64,000 bases of DNA from Arthrobacter sp. Leaf137 (GTDB taxonomy: Bacteria; Actinomycetota; Actinomycetes; Actinomycetales; Micrococcaceae). The notes beneath the pieces were generated by a model that searched no databases, had not been told where the DNA came from, and saw nothing but the letters and a program-made list of their open reading frames with translations. Made by a program: the position numbers and the translations under genes. Every line of letters starts with the position of its first letter. Position 1 is the first letter of the stretch. The stretch lies in contig NZ_LMOI01000004.1 in assembly GCF_001423525.1 (NCBI RefSeq), positions 1-64,000 of the forward strand. Direction: 5' to 3'. Shown here one piece after another: positions 1 to 7,659 of this stretch.

Positions 1-109
1 CAAAAAAGGCCGCGACATCCCCGCCGAACTCGCCCACATCGCCGACGGCATCCAGGACTCCGGCACCACCCGCCAGGAAGCCAGCACCCTCCTGGCCGCC
101 CGTTCCTGA
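1..109 (+). CDS. lipA: Lipoyl synthase, C-terminal fragment (cut by window start)
   Basis: The open frame enters from the left edge (codons in phase from base 2) and ends at TGA 107-109, giving 35 residues beginning KKGRDIPAELAHIADG. No catalytic motif is visible because the radical-SAM core lies outside the window. The call rests on context: in actinobacteria the order lipB-lipA-DUF4191-RDD-glnA1 is conserved, and the next genes here are DUF4191, an RDD protein and glnA1. The charged helical tail fits a LipA C-terminus. It could be another protein; the sequence alone does not prove it. Confidence 0.6.
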   Translation, partial: KKGRDIPAELAHIADGIQDSGTTRQEASTLLAARS

Positions 110-130
110 CCCGGCAGCCACAGCCGCCCA

Positions 131-172
131 GGGCCGGACACCGGATCTTTCCGGCGTCCGGCCCTTCGGCTT
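131..172 (+). terminator. Hairpin terminator after lipA
   Basis: A 14-bp stem (131-144 with 151-164, one mismatch) closes a short loop and is followed by TTCGGCTTT. It lies 22 bp after the lipA stop. The U tract is weak. Confidence 0.55.
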
Positions 173-195
173 TGGTCACGTAGAATTGAGGCACT

Positions 196-948
196 ATGGC
201 GAAATCCCCTGACTCCAGCAACTCCACCCCGGCGGACTCCAGCGCGGCAAAGCGCGGCCTGTTCTCCCGCAAGCCGAAAGAGGCGAAGGTCAAAAAGCCC
301 AGCCGCCTCAAGCAGATCGGCGAGGTCTTCAACATGACCCGCCGCCACGACCCCATGGTCCCGTGGCTGATGCTGCTGGTCTTCCTGGGCGTTGTGGCCG
401 TCAGCTTCCTGGTGGGCTACTGGCTTGAAAACTGGATCACCGGCCTGATCATCGGCATTCCGCTGGGCCTGCTCGGCGCCACGCTGATCCTGTCCCGGCG
501 CGCGGAACGGGCGGCCTTCGCCCAGATCGAAAACCAGCCCGGGGCTTCAGGCGCCGCACTGGGTACCCTCCGCCGCGGCTGGATCACTGAGGAACAGCCC
601 GTCGCCGTCAACCCGCGCACGCAGGATGCCGTCTTTCGCGCCATCGGCCGTCCCGGCGTCGTACTGGTCAGCGAAGGCCCCACGCTCCGGGTGAAGCCGC
701 TGCTCGACGCCGAGCGCAAGCGCCTTGCCAGGATCCTGCCCAACGTGACGGTGCACGTCATCGAAAGCGGCCGCGGCGAGGGCCAGGTGCCCATCAGCCA
801 GGTGGCAAAGAAGATGGGCAAGCTGAAGAAGGAACTGACCAAGCTTGAAGTGAATGCCGTTTCCAAGCGGATCGCATCCCTGGGGAACCGGCTGCCCATC
901 CCCAAGGGCATCGACCCCTACAAAGCCCGCCCCAACCGCGGACGCTAG
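196..948 (+). CDS. DUF4191 family membrane protein
   Basis: A 250-residue protein with a Lys-rich cytosolic N-terminus (1-52), two hydrophobic segments at about 56-75 and 80-100, and a soluble C-terminal domain of about 150 residues ending basic. This is the architecture of the actinobacterial DUF4191 family, which sits next to lipA (Rv2219 in Mycobacterium tuberculosis). The biochemical role is unknown. Start ATG 196 leaves a short leader after the lipA hairpin. A terminator follows directly, so it may be expressed alone. Confidence 0.85.
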   Translation: MAKSPDSSNSTPADSSAAKRGLFSRKPKEAKVKKPSRLKQIGEVFNMTRRHDPMVPWLMLLVFLGVVAVSFLVGYWLENWITGLIIGIPLGLLGATLILSRRAERAAFAQIENQPGASGAALGTLRRGWITEEQPVAVNPRTQDAVFRAIGRPGVVLVSEGPTLRVKPLLDAERKRLARILPNVTVHVIESGRGEGQVPISQVAKKMGKLKKELTKLEVNAVSKRIASLGNRLPIPKGIDPYKARPNRGR

Positions 949-958
949 GCCTAAACAG

Positions 959-999
959 CGCCCCGGCCACCGGATCCCTCCGGCAGCCGGGGCGTTTTT
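959..999 (+). terminator. Intrinsic terminator after DUF4191 gene
   Basis: The inverted repeat CGCCCCGGC...GCCGGGGCG is followed by TTTTTC, about 10 bp after the DUF4191 stop. Confidence 0.8.
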
Positions 1000-1102
1000 C
1001 TTGAACAGGCCGTTTCCGTAGGCCAGCAAAATACCCCGCCCAAGCAGTTAACGGCGCCCCGCCAACCAACGATGACGACCGCCTTACAGGACAGGACAAC
1101 CC

Positions 1103-1474
1103 ATGCCCCTTCGCAACGTGGCCATCCGCGCTTTCCGTATCCTCGCCGTCGCCGAAGCTTTCAGCTGGGCAGCCCTGCTGATCGGTATGTACTTCAAATG
1201 GATTGCCGGCACCACCGAGACCGGTGTGCAGGTGGCCGGACCTATCCATGGAGCTCTGTTTGTTGGCTACGGCGTGGCGGCCCTGGTGCTCTGGCGCCTG
1301 CAGCGCTGGCCGTTCACCGTGGCGCTTTTTGCCGGACTCTCAGCGGTCTTCCCGTTCGCCACCATTCTCTTCGAACGCTGGGCCGATAAGCGCGGTTTGC
1401 TGGCTGCCGCCGACGCCGTCGCACCGGCCCCGGAAACCAGCCGGTCCAAGGTGTCGGAAGAAAGCCAGGCCTAG
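1103..1474 (+). CDS. DUF3817 family small membrane protein
   Basis: 123 residues with three hydrophobic spans (about 10-32, 46-66, 70-90), a GPIHG motif at 47-51 between spans 1 and 2, and PFATILFER near residue 84-92. These are the conserved features of the DUF3817 integral membrane family, which is common in actinobacteria. The tail (100-123) is polar and probably disordered. Function is not established. An in-frame shadow frame overlaps it, but only this one has sensible membrane topology. Confidence 0.8.
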   Translation: MPLRNVAIRAFRILAVAEAFSWAALLIGMYFKWIAGTTETGVQVAGPIHGALFVGYGVAALVLWRLQRWPFTVALFAGLSAVFPFATILFERWADKRGLLAAADAVAPAPETSRSKVSEESQA

Positions 1475-1496
1475 CGCCAGCCCCCACCCGCGTCTG

Positions 1497-1934
1497 CTAG
1501 CGGCGGATCAGCAGGGTGTTCATCGCTTTGTCGTGCAGGCCACGCTGGTCGGGATCAAAGATCACGGCCGGGATCACCAGGCACAGCAGTACGGCCCGCA
1601 CCAAGGCGGCCAACGGCCCGGGCGTCCCGCCGCCGGGGCGCACCACCGAAATACCCACCACGCGGTGGCCGATGCTGTATCCCAGCGTGCCCACCAGGAG
1701 GATCTGCTCAAGGGCGAAGATTCCCAAGGTTGCCCATGCGTCGCCGGCGAAGGCGAAGTTGCTGATCAGCAGGGCGATGCCCCAGTCGATCATGATGGCA
1801 ACGATCCGCCGGCCCGCCCGGGCAATGGACCCCGGCCCCGATTCGGGCAAGCCCAGGCGCTCACCGGGGTACTTGGAAATGCCGGACGTGTCCGGCCCGG
1901 TGAGCCAGGAGCCAAGGTCTTTGCGATCTACCAC
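1497..1934 (-). CDS. RDD family membrane protein
   Basis: 145 residues. The N-terminal 40 are soluble. The RDD domain then has Arg42-Arg43 and Asp50 in the first membrane span, a second span near 66-85, and a third near 112-127, followed by DPDQRGLHDKAMNT, which carries the last conserved Asp. RDD proteins are poorly understood membrane proteins, some linked to ion transport. The position between DUF4191 and glnA1 matches other actinobacteria. It is transcribed away from glnA1 from the shared upstream region. Confidence 0.85.
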   Translation of the reverse strand: MVDRKDLGSWLTGPDTSGISKYPGERLGLPESGPGSIARAGRRIVAIMIDWGIALLISNFAFAGDAWATLGIFALEQILLVGTLGYSIGHRVVGISVVRPGGGTPGPLAALVRAVLLCLVIPAVIFDPDQRGLHDKAMNTLLIRR

Positions 1935-2012
1935 CGTCCAAGTTTACCGGCCTCGACCCCCCGCGCCGGCCTGGTGCACGGCGCCCACATCGCGGATGGG
2001 GTTAGACCACAG

Positions 2013-2088
2013 TGTGGACACCCGATAGCGTGGTCATAACAGGGCATTCTGTAACCTGCCCGAAACAATGTGGACACGGACGGGAAAT
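2013..2088 (+). promoter_or_regulatory. GlnR box upstream of glnA1
   Basis: Positions 2051-2088 read GTAAC-N6-GAAAC-N6-GACAC-N6-GAAAT, which matches the known actinobacterial GlnR operator (gTnAC-n6-GaAAc repeated twice) with exact spacing. The start codon of glnA1 is 155 bp downstream. A second copy of TGTGGACAC at 2013-2021 repeats 2069-2077, which overlaps the third half-site, so a weaker upstream site is possible. The inference is nitrogen-dependent control of glnA1. Confidence 0.75.
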
Positions 2089-2153
2089 GCCGCGTCCATA
2101 GGCTGTTAGCAGTTTCAAGCAATCTCCCCGGCAGGTATCTGCGGCAGGGCCAC

Positions 2154-2182
2154 AGCAGGGAAAACCTTGCGTCTTCCCTGCT
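2154..2182 (+). other. Hairpin in the glnA1 leader
   Basis: A perfect 9-bp stem (AGCAGGGAA 2154-2162 with TTCCCTGCT 2174-2182) and an 11-nt loop, 61 bp before the glnA1 start. It has no U tract, so it is not a standard terminator. It may be a leader structure or an operator palindrome. Confidence 0.4.
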
Positions 2183-2243
2183 TTCGGATTGCGCTGGATC
2201 ATATGGCTGAGGCCAGATATTTACATATGCGTTAGGAGCATAG

Positions 2244-3668
2244 ATGTTCAAGACTGCGGACGAAGTCCTCAAGTTCATCAAGGACGAAGATGTAAAGTTC
2301 GTCGATATCCGCTTCACCGACCTTCCCGGCGTCCAGCAGCACTTCAACGTTCCGGCTAAGAGCGTTGATGCTGACTTCTTCGTCAACGGCCAGCTCTTCG
2401 ACGGTTCTTCCATCCGTGGCTTCCAGGGCATCGCCGAATCGGACATGCAGCTGATCCCCGATGTGACCACCGCGTTCCTGGACACCTTCCGCATGGAAAA
2501 GACCCTCGCGCTGAACTTCTCCATCGTGAACCCGCGCACCGGCGATCCCTACCACCGGGACCCCCGCGGCGTGGCCGAGAAGGCCGAGGCATACCTGGCT
2601 TCCACCGGCATCGCCGACACCGCGTTCTTCGCTCCCGAGGCCGAGTTCTTCGTCTTCGACAACGTCCAGTACCAGTCCTCCCCGCAGGGCAGCTTCTACA
2701 AGATCGACTCCGAAGAAGCGCACTGGAACACCGGCCGTGAGGAAGAGGGTGGAAACCTCGGTTACAAGACCCCCGTCAAGGGCGGCTACTTCCCGGTTTC
2801 CCCCACGGACAAGCAGGCCGACCTGCGCGACGCCATGTGTGTTGCCCTGGATGAGGCAGGCCTTGAGGTCGAGCGCAGCCACCACGAAGTTGGATCCGCC
2901 GGCCAGGCCGAGATCAACTACAAGTTCACTACCCTGACCCACGCTGCCGATGACCTGCAGAAGTTCAAGTACGTCATCAAGAACACCGCTGACGCCTGGG
3001 GCAAGTCGGTCACCTTCATGCCGAAGCCGGTCTTCGGTGACAACGGCTCGGGCATGCACTGTCACCAGTCGCTGTGGAGCAACGGCGATCCGCTGTTCTA
3101 CGACGAGAAGGGCTACGCCGGCCTGTCCGACACTGCCCGCTGGTACATCGGCGGCCTGCTGAAGCACGCCGACGCCGTCCTGGCCTTCACCAACCCGACG
3201 GTCAACTCCTACCGCCGCCTGGTCAAGGGCTTCGAAGCTCCGGTCAATATGGTGTACTCGCAGGGCAACCGCTCCGCCGGTATCCGCATCCCGATCACCG
3301 GTTCCAACCCGAAGGCCAAGCGCATCGAATTCCGCGCTCCGGACCCCTCCTCGAACCCGTACCTGGCGTTCGCTGCCCAGCTGATGGCCGGCATTGACGG
3401 CATCCGCAACCGCATCGAGCCCCCGGCACCGATCGACAAGGACCTCTACGAACTGCCCGCCGAGGAAGCCAAGGACATCCCGAAGGCTCCGGGCACCCTG
3501 GAAGAAGCCCTGGAAGCACTGCGCGAGGACAACGAGTTCCTGCAGGCCGGCGGCGTCTTCACCCAGGACCTGATTGACACCTGGATCGAGTACAAGTACG
3601 AGAACGAGATCCGCCCGCTGTCCCTGCGCCCGAACCCCTACGAGTTCGAGCTCTACTACGGCGTCTAG
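2244..3668 (+). CDS. glnA: Type I glutamine synthetase (GlnA1)
   Basis: Makes glutamine from glutamate, ammonia and ATP as a dodecamer in the cytosol. 474 residues, the usual GSI-beta length. [10 protein letters not shown] near residue 53, [16 protein letters not shown] (ATP and metal region) and [10 protein letters not shown] near 345 are intact. Tyr402 in the segment [12 protein letters not shown] is the adenylylation site, so it should be controlled by GlnE, which is encoded about 17 kb downstream past the inserted element. The ribosome site TAGGAG lies just before ATG 2244. The last nine codons (EFELYYGV and stop) coincide with the element's attachment core, yet the coding sequence remains complete. 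Confidence 0.97.
   Translation: MFKTADEVLKFIKDEDVKFVDIRFTDLPGVQQHFNVPAKSVDADFFVNGQLFDGSSIRGFQGIAESDMQLIPDVTTAFLDTFRMEKTLALNFSIVNPRTGDPYHRDPRGVAEKAEAYLASTGIADTAFFAPEAEFFVFDNVQYQSSPQGSFYKIDSEEAHWNTGREEEGGNLGYKTPVKGGYFPVSPTDKQADLRDAMCVALDEAGLEVERSHHEVGSAGQAEINYKFTTLTHAADDLQKFKYVIKNTADAWGKSVTFMPKPVFGDNGSGMHCHQSLWSNGDPLFYDEKGYAGLSDTARWYIGGLLKHADAVLAFTNPTVNSYRRLVKGFEAPVNMVYSQGNRSAGIRIPITGSNPKAKRIEFRAPDPSSNPYLAFAAQLMAGIDGIRNRIEPPAPIDKDLYELPAEEAKDIPKAPGTLEEALEALREDNEFLQAGGVFTQDLIDTWIEYKYENEIRPLSLRPNPYEFELYYGV
3643..3668 (+). repeat. attL core (glnA 3' end)
   Basis: The 26-bp direct repeat begins AGTTCGAGCTCTAC and ends in the glnA stop codon TAG. It is identical to 19697-19722. Sequence identity stops right after the stop codon (CTAGATC here, TCTCCACT at the other end). 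Confidence 0.9.
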
Positions 3669-3694
3669 CTAGATCATGCGGTAGGAGCGGGGAT

Positions 3695-3713
3695 AGTCCG
3701 CACACAGTCCGCA
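3695..3713 (+). repeat. Left arm-type integrase sites
   Basis: Two direct copies of AGTCCGCA at 3695-3702 and 3706-3713, 11 bp apart, 27 bp inside attL. The same pair with the same spacing and orientation occurs at 19575-19593 near attR. One repeat per helical turn is typical of arm-type sites bound by the N-terminal domain of a tyrosine integrase. Confidence 0.75.
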
Positions 3714-3729
3714 AGAATCTACTCACAGA

Positions 3730-3770
3730 AAAGGCTGGCCCCAGGTTCACCCCTGAGGCCAGCCTTTTTT
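3730..3770. terminator. Terminator between glnA1 and the integrase
   Basis: AAAGGCTGGCC (3730-3740) pairs with GGCCAGCCTTT (3758-3768), with extra inner pairing and a following run of T. The flanking A and T runs let it work on both strands, for glnA1 rightwards and the integrase leftwards. It lies inside the element, so it replaces the native glnA terminator now stranded at 19767-19800. Confidence 0.85.
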
Positions 3771-3784
3771 GCTGCCCGGATCCG

Positions 3785-4855
3785 CTAGGCCTCCTGCGCA
3801 GTCCGCGAGATCAGCCGCTCCCCCAACACACGAGAGACGGCAGCCCTTGCTGACTCTTCCTTATCCGGCCACATGTGCCCGTAAGTATCTAGGGTCGTCT
3901 TAGCCGAGGAATGCCTCAGGCTCTTCTGAACGACCTTCACATCAAGTCCCTGGGCAATCAGCAGCGAAGCGAAGTAATGCCGAAGGTCGTGGAACCTGAA
4001 CCCATCCGACAGCCCTTCAACCTCATCCCGCGCTTCCCGGAAGTAGTGCTCTAACCTGTGCGGGGAGAGCGCACGCCCCCATTCGTTCGTCACAAGGGTT
4101 TCGCTCCCCCACTTCGTGTGATTCACCGAGAGTTCAAGGCATAGGTTCTGCGGGATGGGGATGGGAGTCTTGGATTCTTCTGTTTTGAGTTCCACACCTG
4201 GGTATTGAATGGCGGGCTTGATGATGCCGCGCATGAAGTCCACGTCAGATACGCGTAGCGCCACTGCCTCAGCTATGCGAAGTCCGGCAAATGCAGCCAG
4301 TAGCACCGCTGGTTGCTGACCAGGAGGCATGGCATCATGGAGTGCCCAAACCTGTTCTGTGGTGGCAACGTATGGCCGTTGCTTCCCGGCCTTTGGCGCC
4401 GTACGCCGGCTCAGTGGCGACTTCGGCAGCAGCCCGTCGTGGACTGCGTCACTAAAGAGCTGCCCCATACGCGAGTGCAAGGCGTAAACGGTGGAATCAG
4501 CCAACCCCTCATCGCTCAGCTTCGCCGTCCACGCCTTCACCTCGGAGGGGCGAACACTTTTCAAGGGACGATGCCCAAACGCCTCGTTGATGCGTTTTAC
4601 ATGCGTACGGGCCTGCCTGACTGTTGATGGCCGGTTGTTCTCATAGCCCTTCAACCAGATTACTGACCACTCTTCTACGGTCGTAAGCGCCGTTTTCGGA
4701 TCCACATAGGTGCCAGCCACAACGGAAGCGGTAACTTCATCAAGCCAGCGCTTCGCGTCTATCTTCCGCGGGAAGTGCCGTGCATGCTCCTTGCCCACCT
4801 CATCCCGGTATCGGGCACGCCACCGCCCATCAGGCCTCTTCTGTATGTTCGCCAA
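3785..4855 (-). CDS. int: Tyrosine site-specific integrase
   Basis: Catalyses integration and excision at the glnA core. From TTG 4855 it is 356 residues: an N-terminal arm-binding region (1-45), a SAM-like core-binding domain (about 58-150) and a catalytic domain (165-345) with Arg193 (GLRIAEA), His289 and Arg292 (HDLRH), His315 (LRHSS) and the nucleophile Tyr325 (TLDTYGH). All key residues are present. I chose the TTG because AGGAGG lies 9 bp before it. The open frame extends upstream to 4945, but only over the XRE gene. The start overlaps the XRE gene end by 26 bp, so the two are co-transcribed. Confidence 0.93.
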   Translation of the reverse strand: MANIQKRPDGRWRARYRDEVGKEHARHFPRKIDAKRWLDEVTASVVAGTYVDPKTALTTVEEWSVIWLKGYENNRPSTVRQARTHVKRINEAFGHRPLKSVRPSEVKAWTAKLSDEGLADSTVYALHSRMGQLFSDAVHDGLLPKSPLSRRTAPKAGKQRPYVATTEQVWALHDAMPPGQQPAVLLAAFAGLRIAEAVALRVSDVDFMRGIIKPAIQYPGVELKTEESKTPIPIPQNLCLELSVNHTKWGSETLVTNEWGRALSPHRLEHYFREARDEVEGLSDGFRFHDLRHYFASLLIAQGLDVKVVQKSLRHSSAKTTLDTYGHMWPDKEESARAAVSRVLGERLISRTAQEA

Positions 4856-5357
4856 CCTGTTCGCCCTCCTCGTCCTGCGACCTGTACCTGGACACCGCGC
4901 CCGAAACGATGCTTTCGGCGGTCTCCTGGAGTAGCCGCTTGGCACTTGACAGTTTTAGCTGGACCTTGGGCTGCATGGAGCCGCCTAAATTCGGCAGTCG
5001 TTCCTGCATATCCTCCATGACGAAGTGCAGGGCCCACTTTCTGTCTTCGTAATCGCGAACTGCATTGGCTAGGTCCTGCTCAGCAATAGCCAGGTCGTGC
5101 TCAAACTTCCAGAGGCGATCGACCAACTCTGCATCTTGGTCGGCCAGCAGCATCCGGTCTATTGAGGACTTCAGGATGCCTGCGAGCGTGGCGGCTTCAA
5201 GTAGCCGGATGGGCCTCTCCCCTTTCTCCACCGACCAAACTGTTGCCTGCGACCACTTATATCCTGCGGCTCGCATTGCCTCAGCGATGTCTTGCTGGGT
5301 CCTCTCCCCGCGCAGTTTCGCCAAGTTCTGGCCGATTACAAGGTCTTTTTCGCTCAT
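4830..5357 (-). CDS. XRE-family repressor
   Basis: 175 residues from ATG 5357 (MSEKDLVIG). A Cro/CI-type helix-turn-helix spans about 7-62 (TQQDIAEAM...WSQATVWSVEKGER), followed by a long predicted coiled coil (72-122) and a charged C-terminal tail. It is transcribed leftwards with the integrase and diverges from the early operon over a cluster of four operator-like repeats. It is therefore the likely immunity repressor of the element. No peptidase domain is visible, so it does not look like a LexA-type, self-cleaving repressor. Induction may instead need a partner or helper protein. Confidence 0.85.
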   Translation of the reverse strand: MSEKDLVIGQNLAKLRGERTQQDIAEAMRAAGYKWSQATVWSVEKGERPIRLLEAATLAGILKSSIDRMLLADQDAELVDRLWKFEHDLAIAEQDLANAVRDYEDRKWALHFVMEDMQERLPNLGGSMQPKVQLKLSSAKRLLQETAESIVSGAVSRYRSQDEEGEQVGEHTEEA

Positions 5358-5367
5358 GCTCAACACG

Positions 5368-5448
5368 ATACTAGAAAACACTGTTGACTTCTACTAGATT
5401 CAATGATTAGAGTTTCTAGTAGAAGGGAACAAGCCTTTCTAGTAAAAG
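5368..5448. promoter_or_regulatory. Divergent promoter with four operator-like repeats
   Basis: Four related sites follow the pattern TTTCTAGTAGAAG: 5368-5378 and 5388-5399 in inverse orientation, 5413-5424 and 5436-5448 direct. A plausible rightward promoter TTGACT (5385-5390), 17 bp, TAGAGT (5408-5413) is overlapped by the second and third sites. The layout resembles a phage genetic switch controlled by the adjacent XRE protein. Confidence 0.75.
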
Positions 5449-5467
5449 ACGAAGATGGGGAAGCCGG

Positions 5468-5656
5468 ATGGCAACTACTTCTATGCTCCTTACTCTGACC
5501 GAGGCCGCAGACCACTTGCGGAAATCGCCGGCTCAGCTTCGGTGGATGATCCACAGCGGCACGGCGCCTAAGTCGGCTCTTATCGGGGGACGCCGCATGT
5601 TTCGCGAGTCCGATGTCCTGGCCTACATCAACCAGGCGTTCGGCGACGCAGCATAA
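5468..5656 (+). CDS. Small excisionase-like HTH protein
   Basis: 62 residues with a MerR/excisionase-type winged helix: LTLTEAADHLRKSPAQLRWMI is the helix-turn-helix and GGRRMFRESDVLAYI the wing and last helix. It is the first gene rightward of the divergent operator, where phage Cro or excisionase genes usually sit. It could be a recombination directionality factor or an early regulator. A second candidate of the same fold lies at 19313, so I leave the gene unnamed. Confidence 0.75.
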   Translation: MATTSMLLTLTEAADHLRKSPAQLRWMIHSGTAPKSALIGGRRMFRESDVLAYINQAFGDAA

Positions 5657-5683
5657 AAGCCCGACCCGAAAAGGCACAAAAAA

Positions 5684-5722
5684 GGGCCAAATCCTGCAAT
5701 TTGCACTTGTAGGATCTGGCCC
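5684..5722 (-). terminator. Hairpin with T run on the minus strand
   Basis: Arms 5684-5698 and 5708-5722 form a 15-bp stem with two imperfect positions. On the minus strand the hairpin is followed by TTTTTTG, so it reads as a leftward terminator, although no minus-strand gene ends here. It may block antisense transcription towards the operator. Confidence 0.45.
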
Positions 5723-5763
5723 TCGAAACAAACCCAACCAAAAAGATAGGTCTCGTTTACATT

Positions 5764-6036
5764 ATGTCTACTTCGATCCTAACCCGCGGAACGGCGATTG
5801 TCACGGCGGCGGAACTTGAGGAGTTTCGAACAGTCGTTACCAACGACCAGTACGCCAACACCGTCCTTCACTTGGCACGAGCCAAGAGACTACGGCCAAA
5901 AGTCCTCGCTGACGCCGCCTACACCGCTTGGCTAAAAAGCGAAAACCCCAAGAAGATCATGCCGGCATCCTACTGGACCGAACTCTTTCGGCTGGCGTAC
6001 CAGGCAGACCACGAACTGTTCGAGGTACAGGACTAA
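5764..6036 (+). CDS. Hypothetical element protein, 90 residues
   Basis: I do not recognise it. It is a soluble, mostly helical protein with a basic middle (LHLARAKRLRPKVLADAAY) and an acidic end. It has no signal peptide, membrane span or Cys cluster. It is the second gene of the rightward operon and is followed by a strong GC hairpin (6043-6072). Start ATG 5764 is the only reasonable one in the frame. Confidence 0.6.
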   Translation: MSTSILTRGTAIVTAAELEEFRTVVTNDQYANTVLHLARAKRLRPKVLADAAYTAWLKSENPKKIMPASYWTELFRLAYQADHELFEVQD

Positions 6037-6042
6037 CCAAAC

Positions 6043-6072
6043 GCTGGCCCGGGGATGAGCGCCCGGGCCAGC
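6043..6072 (+). other. GC-rich hairpin between early genes
   Basis: A perfect 11-bp stem GCTGGCCCGGG/CCCGGGCCAGC with an 8-nt loop and no U tract. It lies just after the 90-residue gene and 47 bp before the next start. Possible roles are an mRNA 3' end stabiliser or a weak terminator. Confidence 0.45.
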
Positions 6073-6118
6073 ACCTCCGACAAACAGACGCCCGCACAAA
6101 AACTGAGGACAAACCTTC

Positions 6119-6403
6119 ATGCTCACGAACCCCGTGTTCCGCATCGACCTCGCCGACTACACCGCGAAGAACAGCTCTAATGCCTGGGGCTATGACTGCT
6201 TCGAACTGGAACGGCAAATGCTCCACATCCTGCCGCAGATTCCGGCGGGTACAAACGTCCGCCTCATCGTTCACAACTTCAGCCCCACTACCGACCGCGC
6301 TGACTGGTGCAGGCCTGACCTCATCTTTCAGGTCGAAGCCTCGGATCCGTCAGTCATACGGGCATGGATCGCCGTTCTAAGTGCGGAAGGAGTCGCAGCG
6401 TGA
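6119..6403 (+). CDS. Hypothetical element protein, 94 residues
   Basis: I do not recognise it. It is a soluble alpha/beta-looking protein (FRIDLADYTAKN...VRLIVHNFSP...PDLIFQVEA). Its stop overlaps the GTG start of the ATPase gene as GTGA, so the two are translationally coupled. This argues for a real gene and a role linked to the ATPase, possibly replication. Confidence 0.65.
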   Translation: MLTNPVFRIDLADYTAKNSSNAWGYDCFELERQMLHILPQIPAGTNVRLIVHNFSPTTDRADWCRPDLIFQVEASDPSVIRAWIAVLSAEGVAA

Positions 6404-7659
6404 GCCTCTTTGAAGCACTATCCAACTCCGTTAGCGCCCCTCTACCCGAGCCTTCGAAGCACGTCGGTTCGTCGGTTCAGGCGGTTCCGTCGGTTCCGTC
6501 AGGTACCCCGGCGGTTGAACCGCTGGCCGACGTACTCCACGACTTGCGAGCACAATTCGGGCGCTACATCTGCGTGATGGACGATCTGGACCTGGACCTC
6601 TTGACCTTGTTCACGGTTCACACCCACCTAGCATTCGAAACGTATACGACTCCCCGCCTTCAGGTTGACTCCACAATGCCGGGCTCGGGAAAGACAACAC
6701 TTCTGGAGCACCTTTCCCGCTACTGCCTGAACCCGATACAGGCAGCATCCCTCTCGTCGCCGGCACTCCTTACCCGCATGCTCAGCAACGGGATCAGAAC
6801 CATCCTCATTGACGAAGTAGATCGTTCACTGGATCCAAAGAAGGACGGAGTTGGGGAACTGGTTGCTGTCCTGAACTCTGGGTACAAGCGCGGAGCCACA
6901 CGCCCCGTTCTCGTGCCTGGGAAGGGTGGCGACTGGGAGGTTGCAGAGATGCCAACGTTCAGCCCCGTAGTGATGGCAGGAAACGCGCCGGCACTCCCTG
7001 ATGACACTAAGTCACGATGCATCCGAATCCTACTCATGCCCGACCTTCAAGGAACTGCGGAAACATCTGACTGGGAAGAGATTGAAGAGGATGCACAGGC
7101 GCTGGCTGAACGCATCCGGGACGCAGCCGACAATGCCCGGGACTACGTAAAGGCGATTCGCCCAGAACTCCCCCAAGGGTGCATCGGGCGCATAAAGGAA
7201 CGTTGGAACCCGCTGAAGCGAGTAGCTGCGGCAGCTTCACCCGAATGGGAAGCAATCGCGGACAAACTCATCCTCCGAGACATAGCTGAGATGGAGATGG
7301 ACCGAGAAGACGGAATGACCAATCTGCCGCCAGCAGTCATCCTCCTCCAGGACATAGCGAAAGTATGGCCGGGCGATCGAGTCTTCATCGCCAGCACCCT
7401 ACTCGTTGAAGAACTTGTAGAACATAACCCGCACATGTGGGGGCCAATGAGCAGCTACGGCAAGGTACTCACGGTCCAGCGCTTCGGCAGGATGCTCGTG
7501 CAGGCGTTCAAGATCCACTCGACACGGCAGGGCGACTCGAAGCGCGGCTACTTCCGACACCAGTTCGATGTCCCATTTCGTCGGATGAATCTGACACCGC
7601 CACCTGGAACCGACGGAACCGACGGAACCGCCCAACCGACGGCGTGGGATGCAGCATGA
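6400..7659 (+). CDS. DUF3631-type P-loop ATPase, putative replication protein
   Basis: 419 residues from GTG 6400, with GGAAGGAG just upstream. Walker A is MPGSGKTT (93-100) with Lys98, Walker B is ILIDEVD (135-141), a sensor-like VVMAGNAPALPD lies at 190-201, and KSRCIRI has a possible arginine finger at Arg206. The C-terminal half fits the DUF3631 region found in phage and plasmid replication ATPases. The N- and C-terminal tails are low complexity because their DNA holds inverted iteron clusters (6463-6500 and 7606-7642). There is no separate primase gene nearby. I infer that it acts in element replication, perhaps as an origin-binding helicase or loader. Confidence 0.8.
   Translation: MSLFEALSNSVSAPLPEPSKHVGSSVQAVPSVPSGTPAVEPLADVLHDLRAQFGRYICVMDDLDLDLLTLFTVHTHLAFETYTTPRLQVDSTMPGSGKTTLLEHLSRYCLNPIQAASLSSPALLTRMLSNGIRTILIDEVDRSLDPKKDGVGELVAVLNSGYKRGATRPVLVPGKGGDWEVAEMPTFSPVVMAGNAPALPDDTKSRCIRILLMPDLQGTAETSDWEEIEEDAQALAERIRDAADNARDYVKAIRPELPQGCIGRIKERWNPLKRVAAAASPEWEAIADKLILRDIAEMEMDREDGMTNLPPAVILLQDIAKVWPGDRVFIASTLLVEELVEHNPHMWGPMSSYGKVLTVQRFGRMLVQAFKIHSTRQGDSKRGYFRHQFDVPFRRMNLTPPPGTDGTDGTAQPTAWDAA
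6463..6500 (+). repeat. Iteron cluster, left copy
   Basis: Tandem 8-9 bp units GTCGGTTC, GTCGGTTCA, GGCGGTTCC, GTCGGTTCC, GTC inside the ATPase N-terminal coding region. The last 21 bp (6480-6500) are an exact inverted copy of 7612-7632. A short near-palindrome GCGGTTGAACCGC follows at 6511-6523. Confidence 0.85.
7606..7642 (-). repeat. Iteron cluster, right copy (inverted)
   Basis: Units GGAACCGAC, GGAACCGAC, GGAACCGCC, CAACCGACGGC in the last codons of the ATPase gene (peptide GTDGTDGTAQPT). The cluster is the reverse complement, in the same unit order, of the left cluster 1.1 kb away. Confidence 0.85.

Noticed and set aside
3643..3668. Attachment site in a tRNA gene
   Set aside because: The core is protein-coding glnA sequence. 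I found no tRNA clover-leaf at either end.
2244..3668. glnA1 disrupted by the insertion
   Set aside because: The core repeat restores the last codons and the stop exactly, so the product is full length.
6463..7642. Iterons as a CRISPR array
   Set aside because: Units are 8-9 bp with no unique spacers and no cas genes are near. No CRISPR array was seen anywhere in the window.
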